Assembly (NCBI GenBank): GCA_035573715.1
Contig: DATLZZ010000014.1
Span: 60,284-124,283, forward strand
DNA length: 64,000 nucleotides
Direction of reading: 5' to 3'
Origin: JACPRL01 sp035573715
GTDB lineage: Bacteria; Acidobacteriota; Terriglobia; Acidiferrales; 2-02-FULL-67-57
Made by a program: the position numbers and the translations under genes. Positions 1-8,404 of this stretch are shown in pieces. Numbering within the stretch: position 1 is the stretch's first letter; every line of letters begins with the position of its first letter. The notes beneath the pieces were generated by a model. It had not been told where the DNA came from. It saw nothing but the letters and a program-made list of their open reading frames with translations, and ran no database searches.

Positions 1-282
1 GTCAGCTACGACCGCCTGCTGGGGGTTTTCTGGGCCTCGCACGACCCGACGCAGCGCAACCGCCAAGGGCCGGACGTGGGGACGCAATACCGCTCGGTGA
101 TTTTCTTCCACACGGCGGAGCAGGAGCGAGCGGCGCGCGAGTCGAAGGCGGCGCTCGAAGCCAGCGGGCGCTTCACGCGGCCCATCGTCACCGAGATTCT
201 GCCCGCGCCGGAGTTCTGGCGCGCCGAAGACTACCATCAGCAATACCTGGAGAAGCGCGGCCTCTCCACCTGCCACCTGTAG
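1..282 (+). CDS. msrA: Peptide-methionine (S)-S-oxide reductase MsrA, C-terminal part
   Basis: Reading frame 1 is open from the window edge and gives the last 93 residues of MsrA, the thiol enzyme that reduces methionine-S-sulfoxide in damaged proteins. Family signatures seen are SYDRLLGVFW, the HDPTQ..RQGPDVGTQYRS block and the AEDYHQQYL segment near the end. A Cys three residues from the C-terminus (TCHL) fits the recycling cysteine found in many MsrA. The catalytic GCFW region and the start lie outside the window. The identification is firm for the family; the size of the N-terminal part is unknown. Confidence 0.93.
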   Translation, partial: VSYDRLLGVFWASHDPTQRNRQGPDVGTQYRSVIFFHTAEQERAARESKAALEASGRFTRPIVTEILPAPEFWRAEDYHQQYLEKRGLSTCHL

Positions 283-306
283 CGTTCGACTGTCAGGGTT
301 CAGCGC

Positions 307-606
307 TCAGCCGAGATGGTGCCAGAGGCTGATGGCGACCGGCTCGGCGCAGAGCGACTCGCTGAGCTTGAGCCAGTTCTGAATGTGGGGCGCGTTGATG
401 TGAGCGCGCCACAATTCCTCGTTGGTCCAGTTCTCGTAGAAAAGAAACTCGCCCGGGTTTTCGGTCGAGACGTGCATGTCGAAGTTGAGGCAGCCCTTCT
501 CGGCGCGAGTGGGGCCGAGGAGAAGAGCCAGTTCATTGCGCACCCGCGCCTCCTGGCCGGGCTTGGCTTTGATTCGGGCCACGACGGTGAGTTTCTTGTC
601 GGTCAT
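307..606 (-). CDS. Antibiotic biosynthesis monooxygenase (ABM)-domain protein, YgiN-like
   Basis: A 99-residue single-domain protein beginning MTDKKLTVVARIKAKPG. The pattern (VVARIKAKPGQEARVRNEL, then FDMHVS, then FLFYENWTNEELW..H) is that of the dimeric alpha+beta ABM fold, whose members oxidise quinols or polyketides or degrade haem. The substrate cannot be read from sequence. An in-frame upstream start at 681 exists, but it would run through a GC palindromic repeat and lacks ABM homology, so ATG at 606 was chosen; GAGG lies 8 nt upstream. It stands alone, convergent with msrA and separated from the STAS gene by the repeat. Confidence 0.82.
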   Translation of the reverse strand: MTDKKLTVVARIKAKPGQEARVRNELALLLGPTRAEKGCLNFDMHVSTENPGEFLFYENWTNEELWRAHINAPHIQNWLKLSESLCAEPVAISLWHHLG

Positions 607-618
607 CTCGTTTGACCT

Positions 619-679
619 CAGGGGCTGAAGCCCGGGACTTAGACACGACTTGCGGCGGGGCTCAAGCCCCGCCCTTCCC
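619..679. repeat. Composite GC palindromic intergenic repeat, copy 1
   Basis: Two palindromes are joined here: GGGGCTGAAGCCC (621-633) and GGCGGGGCTCAAGCCCCGCC (654-673), the second followed by CTTCCC. Read on the minus strand, the whole block matches the copy at 17370-17436 in order and spacing, so it is a dispersed element and not a chance hairpin. It sits between two minus-strand genes and has no long T tract. Confidence 0.8.
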
Positions 680-684
680 AATCC

Positions 685-1029
685 CTAGAAGCCTTGGGCG
701 GCTTCGGTCACCGAGGCGTAAGTGCCGACCAGGGTGTCGATGTTGGTGAGCTTGAGCGTCTGCCCGACCACGCCCTGAGCGCCCGCCACCCGCAAGCCGC
801 CGCCCGCCGCCTTGAGCTTGCCGTAGCAAAAAATAATGATGCCGATACCGGTGCTGTCGAGCGAGGTGATGCCGGCCAGATCGAAGATGACCTTCTTCTG
901 GTCCTGCTTCAGGCCTTCGTCGACGCGCCACTCCAGCCGCTTGCTGTCGTTGCCGAGAATGATCTTGCCCGTGAGCTCGAGCACGAGGATGTCGGGCTCG
1001 ATGCGCTTGTCCTTGATTTCGAGAATCAT
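685..1029 (-). CDS. STAS-domain anti-sigma factor antagonist-like protein
   Basis: A 114-residue protein made of one STAS domain: beta strands around ILVLELTGKI, the ITSLDSTGIGIII segment that in SpoIIAA-type antagonists carries the phosphorylatable Ser after Asp (here D-S-T-G), and a C-terminal helix. Such proteins bind anti-sigma kinases and release sigma factors when unphosphorylated. No partner kinase is in the window. The start at 1029 (MILEIKDKR) was preferred over 1089 because a GGGGGAA Shine-Dalgarno precedes it and homology starts there. Confidence 0.85.
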   Translation of the reverse strand: MILEIKDKRIEPDILVLELTGKIILGNDSKRLEWRVDEGLKQDQKKVIFDLAGITSLDSTGIGIIIFCYGKLKAAGGGLRVAGAQGVVGQTLKLTNIDTLVGTYASVTEAAQGF

Positions 1030-1134
1030 TGGGTTCCCCCCGGGGTGTACGGGCCCGCCTATGCTACGCGTTGGGGCTCTCGGCGTCAACGCAAGCCTAG
1101 CTTGGCGGTAAGTGCATCTGGGGTTGCAATCGGC

Positions 1135-1140
1135 TAGAAT
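1135..1140 (+). promoter_or_regulatory. -10 box of aroC, leaderless start suspected
   Basis: TAGAAT lies only 8 nt before the aroC ATG at 1149, so transcription would begin at or within a nucleotide or two of the start codon. No Shine-Dalgarno is present in between and the -35 region is weak. Confidence 0.5.
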
Positions 1141-1148
1141 CGCCGCCT

Positions 1149-2321
1149 ATGCTGCGGTGGCAAACGGCGGGGGAGTCGCACGGGCGGTGCCTGACGGCGC
1201 TGGTGACCGGGCTGCCGCTGGGTGTGCCCGTCGACCTCAGCTTCATCAACCGTGAATTGCGGCGCCGCCAGGCGGGTTACGGGCGCGGCGGGCGGATGAA
1301 GATTGAGCACGACGAAGTGCAAATCCTCTCCGGCGTGCGCCAGGGGAAGACCATCGGGTCGCCTATCGCGCTGCAAATCGAAAACAAGGATTGGGCCAAC
1401 TGGGAAGACACGCTGCCGGTGGAAGACAAGCCGGTGCCGGCGGAAAAGCAGCGGGCGATCACGCAGCCGCGGCCCGGGCATGCTGACCTGGCGGGCGCCC
1501 TCAAGTTCAACCTGCACGACGCGCGCTACATTCTGGAGCGGGCGAGCGCGCGGGAGACCGCGGCGCGCGTGGCCTCCGGCGCGCTGGCCAAGCTGTTTCT
1601 GCGCAGCTTCGGAGTTGAGGTGTTGAGCCACACGGTCGCCATCGGGTCAGTGAAGCTCGAGCGCGCGGCCGGCTGGGAGGAAATCGTCGCCGCGTGCGAA
1701 GACACCGAGGCCGAAATCCGCTGCGTCGATCCGCTGGTCGGCTCGAAGATGATGGAGCTGATCGACCGGGCGCTGGCCGAGCGCGACTCGCTCGGCGGCG
1801 TGTTCGAGGTCGTCGCCCACAGCGTCCCACCGGGGCTGGGCACGCACGCGCAGTGGGACGAGAAGCTCGACGGGCGGCTGGCGCAGGCGGTGATGTCGAT
1901 TCAGGCGGTGAAGGCGGTGGAAATCGGCTCGGGCGTGGCCAACGCGGCGGCGTTCGGCTCAAAGGTGCACGATGAGATTGGCTACGATGCGGCACAGAAG
2001 CGGTTTACGCGCGCCTCGAACCACGCTGGCGGGCTCGAAGGCGGAATGACGAACGGCGAGGATGTGGTGGTGCGCGGCTACTTGAAGCCGATTTCGACGC
2101 TGCGGCGCCCGCTGCAGTCGGTGGACCTGGTGACGAAGGAGACAGTCAAGGCGGCCTACGAGCGCTCGGATGTGTGCGTGGTGCCGGCCGCGGGAGTGAT
2201 TGGCGAAGCGATGGTGGCGCTGGTGCTGGCTTCTGCGACGCGCGACAAATTCGGCGGCGACACGCTCGAGGAAGCCAAAAGAAACTTCGACAGTTACATG
2301 GAGCAACTGCGAAACTTCTGA
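1149..2321 (+). CDS. aroC: Chorismate synthase
   Basis: This 390-residue cytoplasmic enzyme converts EPSP to chorismate, the last shared step of aromatic amino acid and folate precursor synthesis, using reduced FMN as a catalyst. Visible signatures are GESHG near the N-terminus, the RRRQAGYGRGGRMKIE basic loop, QPRPGHADL, and ERASARETAARVA. Length and the KIEHD variant fit the longer Gram-positive-like subgroup. No other shikimate gene is adjacent. The start is the first ATG of the homologous region and sits directly behind a -10 box. Confidence 0.96.
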   Translation: MLRWQTAGESHGRCLTALVTGLPLGVPVDLSFINRELRRRQAGYGRGGRMKIEHDEVQILSGVRQGKTIGSPIALQIENKDWANWEDTLPVEDKPVPAEKQRAITQPRPGHADLAGALKFNLHDARYILERASARETAARVASGALAKLFLRSFGVEVLSHTVAIGSVKLERAAGWEEIVAACEDTEAEIRCVDPLVGSKMMELIDRALAERDSLGGVFEVVAHSVPPGLGTHAQWDEKLDGRLAQAVMSIQAVKAVEIGSGVANAAAFGSKVHDEIGYDAAQKRFTRASNHAGGLEGGMTNGEDVVVRGYLKPISTLRRPLQSVDLVTKETVKAAYERSDVCVVPAAGVIGEAMVALVLASATRDKFGGDTLEEAKRNFDSYMEQLRNF

Positions 2322-2322
2322 A

Positions 2323-2406
2323 ACCGCAGGTGAACGCGGATAAACGCAGATGAAACGGAGCGTGGCAGTCCCAATCCGCGTTCATCTGCGTTAATCTGCG
2401 GTTCCA
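2323..2406. repeat. Inverted repeat built from ACGCAGAT-type units
   Basis: The aroC-def gap is almost wholly an imperfect inverted repeat. The left arm starts AACCGCAG, then AACGCGGATAAACGCAGATGAA; the right arm ends GTTCATCTGCG, TTAATCTGCGGTT. It belongs to the same family as the ACAGATG-type tracts found elsewhere in the window. It may fold into a long stem in the mRNA between the two genes. Confidence 0.65.
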
Positions 2407-2410
2407 ACGC

Positions 2411-2920
2411 ATGATTCATCCAATTGTTAAATACGGGGCGGCTGTGCTGGAACAGGAAGCCCAGCCGGTGACGACGTTCGACGAATCTCTCGGCAAGCTG
2501 GTCGAAGACATGTTCGAGTCGATGTACGCGGCGCACGGGGTGGGGCTGGCGGCGCCGCAGATCGGGCTGTCGCTGAAGCTGGCGGTGATTGACATCACGT
2601 CGGGCAAGGAGCCCGCCGCCAAGCTGGTGCTGGCGAATCCGGAAATCCTTTACACCGAAGGCGTGCAGAAGGAAGAGGAGGGTTGCCTGAGCCTGCCGGG
2701 CTTCCACGCCGACGTGCGGCGGCCGTTGCGGGTCACGATTCAAGCGCAGGACGTTACCGGCAAGAAGTACACCAAGACGGGCGAGGGATTGCTGGCGCGG
2801 GCGTTCTGCCATGAGATCGACCATCTGCACGGGAAGCTGTTTATCTCGCATCTGTCGGTGCTGAAGCGCGACCTCATCAAGCGGAAGGTTAGGAAGCTGA
2901 GGAAGGCGGGCGAGTGGTGA
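2411..2920 (+). CDS. def: Peptide deformylase
   Basis: 169 residues. The enzyme removes the N-formyl group from nascent proteins and uses a bound Fe(II) or Zn. All three family motifs are present in order: GVGLAAPQIG, EEGCLSLPG (metal Cys) and HEIDHLHGK (two metal His and the catalytic Glu). It is followed after 63 nt by fmt, the enzyme that installs the formyl group, the usual def-fmt pairing. The basic C-terminal tail (KRKVRKLRK) is common in the family. Confidence 0.97.
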   Translation: MIHPIVKYGAAVLEQEAQPVTTFDESLGKLVEDMFESMYAAHGVGLAAPQIGLSLKLAVIDITSGKEPAAKLVLANPEILYTEGVQKEEEGCLSLPGFHADVRRPLRVTIQAQDVTGKKYTKTGEGLLARAFCHEIDHLHGKLFISHLSVLKRDLIKRKVRKLRKAGEW

Positions 2921-2983
2921 CACCTTCAGTTGTCACCGGCCACCGGTCGCTAACAGCAACACCCCTGTGGTAAACCATCCCTG

Positions 2984-3925
2984 ATGAAACTCCTCTTCTG
3001 CGGGACGCCGGAGTTTGCCGTGCCGACGCTGCGACGTCTGCACGGAGAGAAGTTCGAGATCGCCGCGGTGGTGACACAGCCCGACCGGCCGAAGGGCCGA
3101 GGCCTGGAGTCGGCGGCGTCGCCGGTCAAGGCTGCGGCGCTGGAGCTCGGTCTGCGGGTCGAGCAGCCGGAGAAACTCAAGGGCGAGGCCGGGCGCGCGC
3201 TGCTCGAGCACTACCAGCCGGAGGCAGTGGTCATCGTCGGCTACGGGCAGATTATTCCCGCCGATTTGCTGGACATTCCCAAGCACGGCTGGATCAACCT
3301 GCATGCGTCGCTGCTGCCGAAGTATCGCGGCGCGGCGCCGGTGCAGTGGGCGCTCATCAATGGCGAGACCTCCACCGGCGTGACGACGATGCGGATTGAC
3401 GCCGGGCTCGACACGGGGCCCATCTTCCTTCAGCGCGAAGTGCAAATCGGCGACGAGGATAATGCAGTGACGCTGGCGGCGCGCCTGGCGGAGGTAGGGG
3501 CGGAAACGATGGTCGAGACGCTCCGCGGGATTGCGGCGGGAACGCTGGCGCCGCAGCCGCAGGACAACTCCAAGGCCAGCAAAGCGCCGCTGCTGAAGAA
3601 GGAGCATGGGCGACTCGACTGGTCGCAGCCGGCGCGGGCAGTCTTCAATCGCATTCGGGGGCTGGTGCCGTGGCCCGGCGCCTACACCAGCTTCCGCGGT
3701 CAACTGGTCCACATCTGGCGCGCCTCGCTGGTGGCGCCCGAAGGCGTAGCACAGGCTCCGGCGCCAGGGACAGTGTTGGTGGAGAAGCACGCGCTTTACG
3801 CCGCCTGCGGCGATGACGGCTGGCTGGGGTTGGACGAACTGCAGCCGGCGAACCGCAAGCGACTGGCGGCGACCGACTTCATCAATGGCTTGCACGTGCG
3901 GACCGGGGAGCGGTTTGGAAGTTAG
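2984..3925 (+). CDS. fmt: Methionyl-tRNA formyltransferase
   Basis: A 313-residue protein that transfers a formyl group from 10-formyl-THF to Met-tRNA(fMet), needed for initiation. The catalytic core shows NLHASLLPKYRGAAPVQ (the Asn/His pair) and DAGLDTGPIF with the catalytic Asp. The C-terminal tRNA-binding domain starts near residue 205 (RLDWSQPARAVFNRIRGL). The length is typical. It lies downstream of def and is likely co-transcribed with it. Confidence 0.96.
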   Translation: MKLLFCGTPEFAVPTLRRLHGEKFEIAAVVTQPDRPKGRGLESAASPVKAAALELGLRVEQPEKLKGEAGRALLEHYQPEAVVIVGYGQIIPADLLDIPKHGWINLHASLLPKYRGAAPVQWALINGETSTGVTTMRIDAGLDTGPIFLQREVQIGDEDNAVTLAARLAEVGAETMVETLRGIAAGTLAPQPQDNSKASKAPLLKKEHGRLDWSQPARAVFNRIRGLVPWPGAYTSFRGQLVHIWRASLVAPEGVAQAPAPGTVLVEKHALYAACGDDGWLGLDELQPANRKRLAATDFINGLHVRTGERFGS

Positions 3926-3958
3926 AAACCACAGATGCACGCAGATACACACAGATGG
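3926..3958 (+). repeat. ACAGATG-type tandem tract
   Basis: AACCACAGATGCACGCAGATACACACAGATGG is a run of 9-11 nt units ending in CAGAT, located between fmt and rpe. The same kind of tract recurs at 19876-19913 (opposite orientation) and 24778-24810. Confidence 0.65.
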
Positions 3959-3961
3959 TGC

Positions 3962-3967
3962 TAAAAT
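3962..3967 (+). promoter_or_regulatory. -10 box of rpe
   Basis: TAAAAT ends 9 nt before the ATG at 3977, with no Shine-Dalgarno between, so a leaderless transcript for rpe is plausible. The -35 position is occupied by the ACAGATG tract and has no clear hexamer. Confidence 0.4.
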
Positions 3968-3976
3968 GGCTGAGCC

Positions 3977-4684
3977 ATGCGGCGGTTAGGTTCGCGACAC
4001 GCCAACGGCCCGGCCGAAATCGCTCCCTCCATACTGTCGGCTGACTTCGCGCGACTGGGCGAGCAGATTGAAGCGCTGAAGGCGGCGGGTTGCCGGATGC
4101 TGCACCTGGACGTGATGGACGGGCACTTCGTGCCCAACATCACCATCGGCGTGCCGGTGGTGCGCTCGCTGCGGGCGGCCACCGACCTGATCCTCGACTG
4201 CCACCTGATGATCGCGGAACCGGATCGCTACGTGGAAGCCTTCGCGCAAGCGGGCGCGGACATGATTTCGGTTCACCAGGAAGCGGCGCCACATCTCGAC
4301 CGAACGCTGCGCGCCATCCGCGCTGCGGGCGCCGAGGCCGGCGCGGTGATCAACCCGGCGACCCCGGTGGCGACGCTGAGCGAAGTGCTGCCGGAGGTGG
4401 ATTTCGTGCTGGTGATGTCGGTCAACCCCGGTTTCGGCGGGCAGAAGTTCATCCCCAACGCGCTCGGCAAGCTGCGCGAGCTGGCGGAATGGCGCGCGGC
4501 GCAGGGAGCCGACTTCCGGCTTGAAGTGGACGGCGGAATCGGGTTAGAAAATATCGGGGAGGTTGTTCGAGCCGGAGCGGACATCGTAGTGGCCGGGACT
4601 TCAGTTTTCCATGCACCGAATCCGGCGCAGAGCTTCGCGGAACTGCGCCGGGCGGCCTTGCAGGCGATTGCCGAGAAAGTCTGA
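3977..4684 (+). CDS. rpe: Ribulose-phosphate 3-epimerase
   Basis: 235 residues, a TIM barrel enzyme interconverting ribulose-5-phosphate and xylulose-5-phosphate in the pentose phosphate pathway. Family signatures: IAPSILSADF, LHLDVMDGHFVPN (metal His and catalytic Asp), CHLMI, MSVNPGFGGQKF and the second catalytic Asp in LEVDGGI. The N-terminus carries about 13 more residues than usual before IAPSIL; no better start exists because there is no other ATG/GTG before the homologous region. bamD starts 7 nt after its stop. Confidence 0.95.
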   Translation: MRRLGSRHANGPAEIAPSILSADFARLGEQIEALKAAGCRMLHLDVMDGHFVPNITIGVPVVRSLRAATDLILDCHLMIAEPDRYVEAFAQAGADMISVHQEAAPHLDRTLRAIRAAGAEAGAVINPATPVATLSEVLPEVDFVLVMSVNPGFGGQKFIPNALGKLRELAEWRAAQGADFRLEVDGGIGLENIGEVVRAGADIVVAGTSVFHAPNPAQSFAELRRAALQAIAEKV

Positions 4685-4691
4685 GGGAACC

Positions 4692-6008
4692 ATGAGTCGA
4701 ACCAGGAAAACGCAATTGAATCCTTTTTTGCTGGCAGCGGTGCTGGCGCTGTCGCTGAGCGTGGGTGGGTGCTTCTTCGGCAAGAAGAAGGCGGCGGCGC
4801 CGCAAGACCTGGGGCAGGAGCCCGACAAGGTGCTCTACGAGCGCGCCGTCGAGGATATTGCCAAAAAGAAATACGACGTGGCGCGCTTGACCCTGCAAAC
4901 GCTCATCAACGCTTACCCGGACAGCGATTATCTGGCCAAAGCCAAGCTGGCCATCGCCGACTCCTACTACGAAGAAGGCGGCAGCGCGGCCTTCACGCAC
5001 GCCGAAGTGGAGTACAAGGACTTCATCACCTTCTTCCCCAACGCCCCCGAGGCGCCCTACGCGCAGTATCGCGCCGCGATGTGCCACTACCAGCAATTGG
5101 AAAAGCCCGACCGCGACCGCACCCACGCCCTGCGCGCCGAAGCCGAGTTTCAGAACCTGCTGCTGAATTTTCCCAACAGTGAGTACGCCGCCGAGGGCGA
5201 GAAGCGGTTGGTTCAGGTGCAGGAAATCCTGGCCGACTCGGAGTTCCGCGTCGGGCGCTTCTACTTCATCCGCGAGAACTGGCGCGGCGCCGCCAGCCGG
5301 CTCACGGAAATGGTCGAGCGCTACCCGAACTACAGCCAGCGCGACCAGGCGCTGTGGATGATTGCCCAGGCCTGGGAGAAGCCGCCCAGCTTCTACTGGA
5401 AGCCCGACGCGCAGAAAGCAGCCGAGTACTACGCGCGGCTGGTGCGCGAACATCCAGCGAGCGAATTCGCCACCCAGGCCAAGACCGAACTGGCGCGGCT
5501 GAACCAGCCGGTGCCGGAGCCCGATCCGGAATTCCTCGCCCGCGCCCAGTCGGTGCAGCCGGTAGTCACCGAAGACGAGAGCAAGAAGAGTTTGCTCGAC
5601 CGCATGTTTTCGATTGTGGATCCGAAGCCTGACCTCTCCGCCGCGGCGCCGCGGCTCGGCCCGCCGCCGCTGCATCCGCCGGAGAGCATGCCGGAGCTGC
5701 CGCCGCCGCCCATCAAGATCATTACCCAGGCTGCTCAGGCGGCTGCCAAGGCGCAAGCGCAGGGTGGAACCGGAACTTCTGCGCAGGTGCAGATTGTGAG
5801 CCAAGGCCAAGGGCAGAGCCAGGCACAGTCCGGCACGGAAGCCGCGCCCGGCGGCACCGTCGTCAACACCACCGGCGAGCAGAAACCCGCCGAAGGCCAG
5901 GCCCAAAACCAGCAACAGAATCAGAACCAGCAGAATCCCGCCCAGCCCCCGGCGCAGCCGCCCCAGAAGAAGAAGTCCATCTGGCGCAAGATCGTCCCCT
6001 TCTGGTAG
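4692..6008 (+). CDS. bamD: Outer membrane assembly lipoprotein BamD-like, with Gln/Pro-rich tail
   Basis: 438 residues. A signal peptide with lipobox LSVGGC (Cys about residue 26) is followed by TPR-like helices matching YfiO/BamD: an ALKxYDVARLTLQTLINAYPDS-like first repeat, later EFQNLLLNFPNSEYA and AEYYARLVREHPASEFA. BamD is a periplasm-facing lipoprotein of the beta-barrel assembly machine. About 140 C-terminal residues beyond the TPR region are low-complexity, rich in Gln, Pro and Ala, and end in a basic IWRKIVPFW peptide; this tail is not part of canonical BamD. The start at 4692 was chosen because it gives the signal peptide. Confidence 0.82.
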   Translation: MSRTRKTQLNPFLLAAVLALSLSVGGCFFGKKKAAAPQDLGQEPDKVLYERAVEDIAKKKYDVARLTLQTLINAYPDSDYLAKAKLAIADSYYEEGGSAAFTHAEVEYKDFITFFPNAPEAPYAQYRAAMCHYQQLEKPDRDRTHALRAEAEFQNLLLNFPNSEYAAEGEKRLVQVQEILADSEFRVGRFYFIRENWRGAASRLTEMVERYPNYSQRDQALWMIAQAWEKPPSFYWKPDAQKAAEYYARLVREHPASEFATQAKTELARLNQPVPEPDPEFLARAQSVQPVVTEDESKKSLLDRMFSIVDPKPDLSAAAPRLGPPPLHPPESMPELPPPPIKIITQAAQAAAKAQAQGGTGTSAQVQIVSQGQGQSQAQSGTEAAPGGTVVNTTGEQKPAEGQAQNQQQNQNQQNPAQPPAQPPQKKKSIWRKIVPFW

Positions 6009-6087
6009 CGCGCGGTGTCGTGCACAAACTCGACCGCGAGGCCTGCGTCTAAGTTTGAAGGCAGGCAGAGATAGTACGAAAGATGGA

Positions 6088-6116
6088 TTGACCCTGCCGG
6101 TGGGGATTTGTAGAAT
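6088..6116 (+). promoter_or_regulatory. Sigma-70-type promoter of the lytic transglycosylase gene
   Basis: TTGACC (6088-6093), a 17-nt spacer and TAGAAT (6111-6116) give a near-consensus promoter. The predicted leader is about 80 nt and contains a 7-bp GC hairpin, CAGGCCC (6163-6169) with GGGCCTG (6178-6184), just before the GAGG ribosome binding site. Confidence 0.65.
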
Positions 6117-6203
6117 CGCGCCAGCGGTTTGCAGTCTGGCATGATGGGGCAGATGAGGACGCCAGGCCCTGCTGGCGGGGCCTGAGTAAATCCGAGGTTC
6201 TTT

Positions 6204-8183
6204 TTGCGAAGCCGGCAACGAAACCGGGCCGCTCAATGGGCGACCGGACTGGGTGTTTTCCTGCTGGCTGCGACGCTGGCGGCCGCTCCCGCCGATAAGA
6301 AAAACAACAAATCGAAGGCGCCGCCCGCCAAGCCGCGCGCCGAAGACGATCTCGCCACCCTCTATCACCGCCCTGCGCCCACTCTTCCGCCCATGCTCCT
6401 GTTCGTCGGCGCCGGTCTGCCCGACCCGGTGAGCCAGCTTCTCAATCAATCCGAGCAGGCGTTTCGGCAGGGCGAGGAGCACTTCCGCGCCGGGCGCCGC
6501 GAGGAAGCGCGGACGGAGTTCGACCGCGCGGTCGAGCTCCTGCTGCGTTCGCGCTGGTCGGTGAAAGACGACCCGCGGCTGGCGAACGGGCTCGACTCGC
6601 TCGTCGACCGCATCTTTCAAATCGAAGTGGAGGCTGGCGGCGTGGTGAACGGCCTCGACGCACGCGCCGAGGCCGACACGAACGGCTCCGAACCCGACGA
6701 CGTGCCCGCGCCCATCGAAGAGATTCCCTCGCTCACCTTCCCGCCCGACCCGGCGCTGCGCGCGCGGCTCGAGCAGGAACTTACGGTGCTGGCCCACGAC
6801 CTGCCCATCGAGCTCAATGACCGCGTCCTCAGCGCGGTCAAATTCTTCCAGACCGCGCGCGGGCAGCGCATCCTGGAAACCGGCTTGCGCCGCGCCGGGC
6901 GCTACCGCGACATGATTACCGCGACGCTGCGCGAGCAGGGCTTGCCCGCCGACCTGATTTATCTGGCCCAGGCCGAATCCGCCTTCCAGCCCCACGCCCG
7001 CTCGCGGGCCCGCGCCGTCGGCCTGTGGCAGTTCGTCAAGTTCCGCGGGCAGGAGTACGGCCTGCAGGTGGACTGGTGGATTGACGAGCGGCGCGACCCG
7101 GTGAAGTCGACCCAGGCGGCGGCGCGGCACCTGCGCGATCTCTATCAGCAGTTCGGCGACTGGTATCTGGCGATGGCGGCCTACAACTGCGGGCCGGGCT
7201 GCGTGACCCGGGCCCAGGCGCGCGGCGGGCAGGATTACTGGGACATGATCGAGCGGCGGCTGCTGCCGCGCGAGACCCGCAACTACGTTCCCATCATTCT
7301 CGCCGTGACCCTGATGGCCAAGGAGCCGGCGCGCTACGGCATCAACGTGCTCCCCGACCCGCCGGCGGCCTATGACGCCGTGCCGGTGCCGCGCGCCGTC
7401 GACCTGCGCTCCGTCGCTGAGGCGCTGGGGACCGACCTCGAAACGCTGCGCGAGATGAACCCGCACGTGCTGCGCGGCGTCACGCCGCCCAACCGCGAAG
7501 ACTTTGTCTTGTACGTTCCGCCCGGGATGGGTGCAAGCTTGCGCGCCGCGCTCCCCGGCCTGCCCGAAGCCAGGCGCGTTCAGTTTGCCCAGCACCGCGT
7601 GCGCCGCGGCGACACTCTCTCCCGGATTGCCGCGCGCTACGACACCAGCGCCTCGGCGATTGCCCAGGCCAACGGCCTTTCGATTCGCAGCCTGCTGCGC
7701 GTCGGCGATACCTTGGTCATCCCGCAGGGCCGGATGAGCCTGCCCAGGACGCGGGAGACGACCCGGCGCGCCGCACGCTCCGCGCCCGCCGAGGCCCCGG
7801 CACCGCGGGCGGCTTCGCGGCAGACGAACTCAGAGACCTACGTGGTCGAGCGCGGCGACACGCTCTCCGCCATCGCCGCCGCGCATGGCACCACCGCCCA
7901 GGCGCTGGCGGCGGCCAACGGACTTTCCCTGCGCTCCAGGATTCGCCCCGGCCAACGGCTGGCGCTGCCGGGCCGCGCCGAAGTGTCGCCCAGGACCACG
8001 ACCGCCAAGCGCAGGAGCGAGCCCGAGCCGACCGGGCCGCGCCAGCACCGGGTGCGGCCGGGTGAGACGCTGTGGGGGCTCTCGAAGAAGTATGGGACTA
8101 CCGTCAGCGCCCTGCGCGACGCCAACCCCTTCCTGGCCGAGCGCGAGCTGCGCACCGGCGACAGCCTCGTCATCCCCCATTAG
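6204..8183 (+). CDS. Membrane-bound lytic transglycosylase with three LysM domains (MltD-like)
   Basis: 659 residues, exported by an N-terminal hydrophobic signal (GLGVFLLAATLAAA). A lytic transglycosylase (SLT) domain spans about residues 225-350: catalytic Glu in AQAESAFQPHA, then AVGLWQF and AAYNCGPG. Three LysM peptidoglycan-binding repeats lie at about 464-511, 546-592 and 613-659, each opening RRGDTL, ERGDTL or RPGETL. It cleaves peptidoglycan glycan strands to 1,6-anhydro products. The start is TTG, behind GAGG at 6194; no in-frame ATG precedes the signal peptide. Confidence 0.93.
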   Translation: MRSRQRNRAAQWATGLGVFLLAATLAAAPADKKNNKSKAPPAKPRAEDDLATLYHRPAPTLPPMLLFVGAGLPDPVSQLLNQSEQAFRQGEEHFRAGRREEARTEFDRAVELLLRSRWSVKDDPRLANGLDSLVDRIFQIEVEAGGVVNGLDARAEADTNGSEPDDVPAPIEEIPSLTFPPDPALRARLEQELTVLAHDLPIELNDRVLSAVKFFQTARGQRILETGLRRAGRYRDMITATLREQGLPADLIYLAQAESAFQPHARSRARAVGLWQFVKFRGQEYGLQVDWWIDERRDPVKSTQAAARHLRDLYQQFGDWYLAMAAYNCGPGCVTRAQARGGQDYWDMIERRLLPRETRNYVPIILAVTLMAKEPARYGINVLPDPPAAYDAVPVPRAVDLRSVAEALGTDLETLREMNPHVLRGVTPPNREDFVLYVPPGMGASLRAALPGLPEARRVQFAQHRVRRGDTLSRIAARYDTSASAIAQANGLSIRSLLRVGDTLVIPQGRMSLPRTRETTRRAARSAPAEAPAPRAASRQTNSETYVVERGDTLSAIAAAHGTTAQALAAANGLSLRSRIRPGQRLALPGRAEVSPRTTTAKRRSEPEPTGPRQHRVRPGETLWGLSKKYGTTVSALRDANPFLAERELRTGDSLVIPH

Positions 8184-8348
8184 CTGCTTCGGGCCCGCGC
8201 TTCCGACAACGGCCGCACGTTCTGAGCCTGCAAGCGCGCCCCGGCGTAGGAGATCTCAAAAAAAAGGAACCGTCACAGGCCCGGGCTTCATTGCGCAGCT
8301 CCCGCAGGGTCTGCCGCACCTCGGTCAATCGCTGACTGAGGATCTCGC

Positions 8349-8378
8349 TTGACAAACGCCGGAGCCGTGGTCTCTAAT
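8349..8378 (+). promoter_or_regulatory. Promoter of the small charged protein gene
   Basis: TTGACA (8349-8354), 18-nt spacer, TCTAAT (8373-8378). The predicted leader is about 20 nt and carries GCGAAGG before the ATG at 8405. Confidence 0.6.
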
Positions 8379-8404
8379 GCGCCCGATTTGAGCGAAGGCT
8401 TCGA

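Noticed and set aside
619..679. Rho-independent terminator for the STAS gene
   Set aside because: The stem is strong but no T tract follows, and the same element recurs elsewhere as a repeat.
6125..6200. Sigma-54 promoter upstream of the lytic transglycosylase gene (TGGCATGATGGGGCA)
   Set aside because: The GG-to-GC spacing is one base short, and a good sigma-70 promoter lies upstream.
4449..7595. A 1048-residue minus-strand frame opposite rpe, bamD and the transglycosylase
   Set aside because: Shadow of the plus-strand genes; no domain, and composition typical of antisense frames.
8170..8355. A 61-residue minus-strand frame starting with TTG
   Set aside because: It overlaps the lytic transglycosylase end and the promoter of the next gene, lacks a ribosome site, and shows no homology-like pattern.
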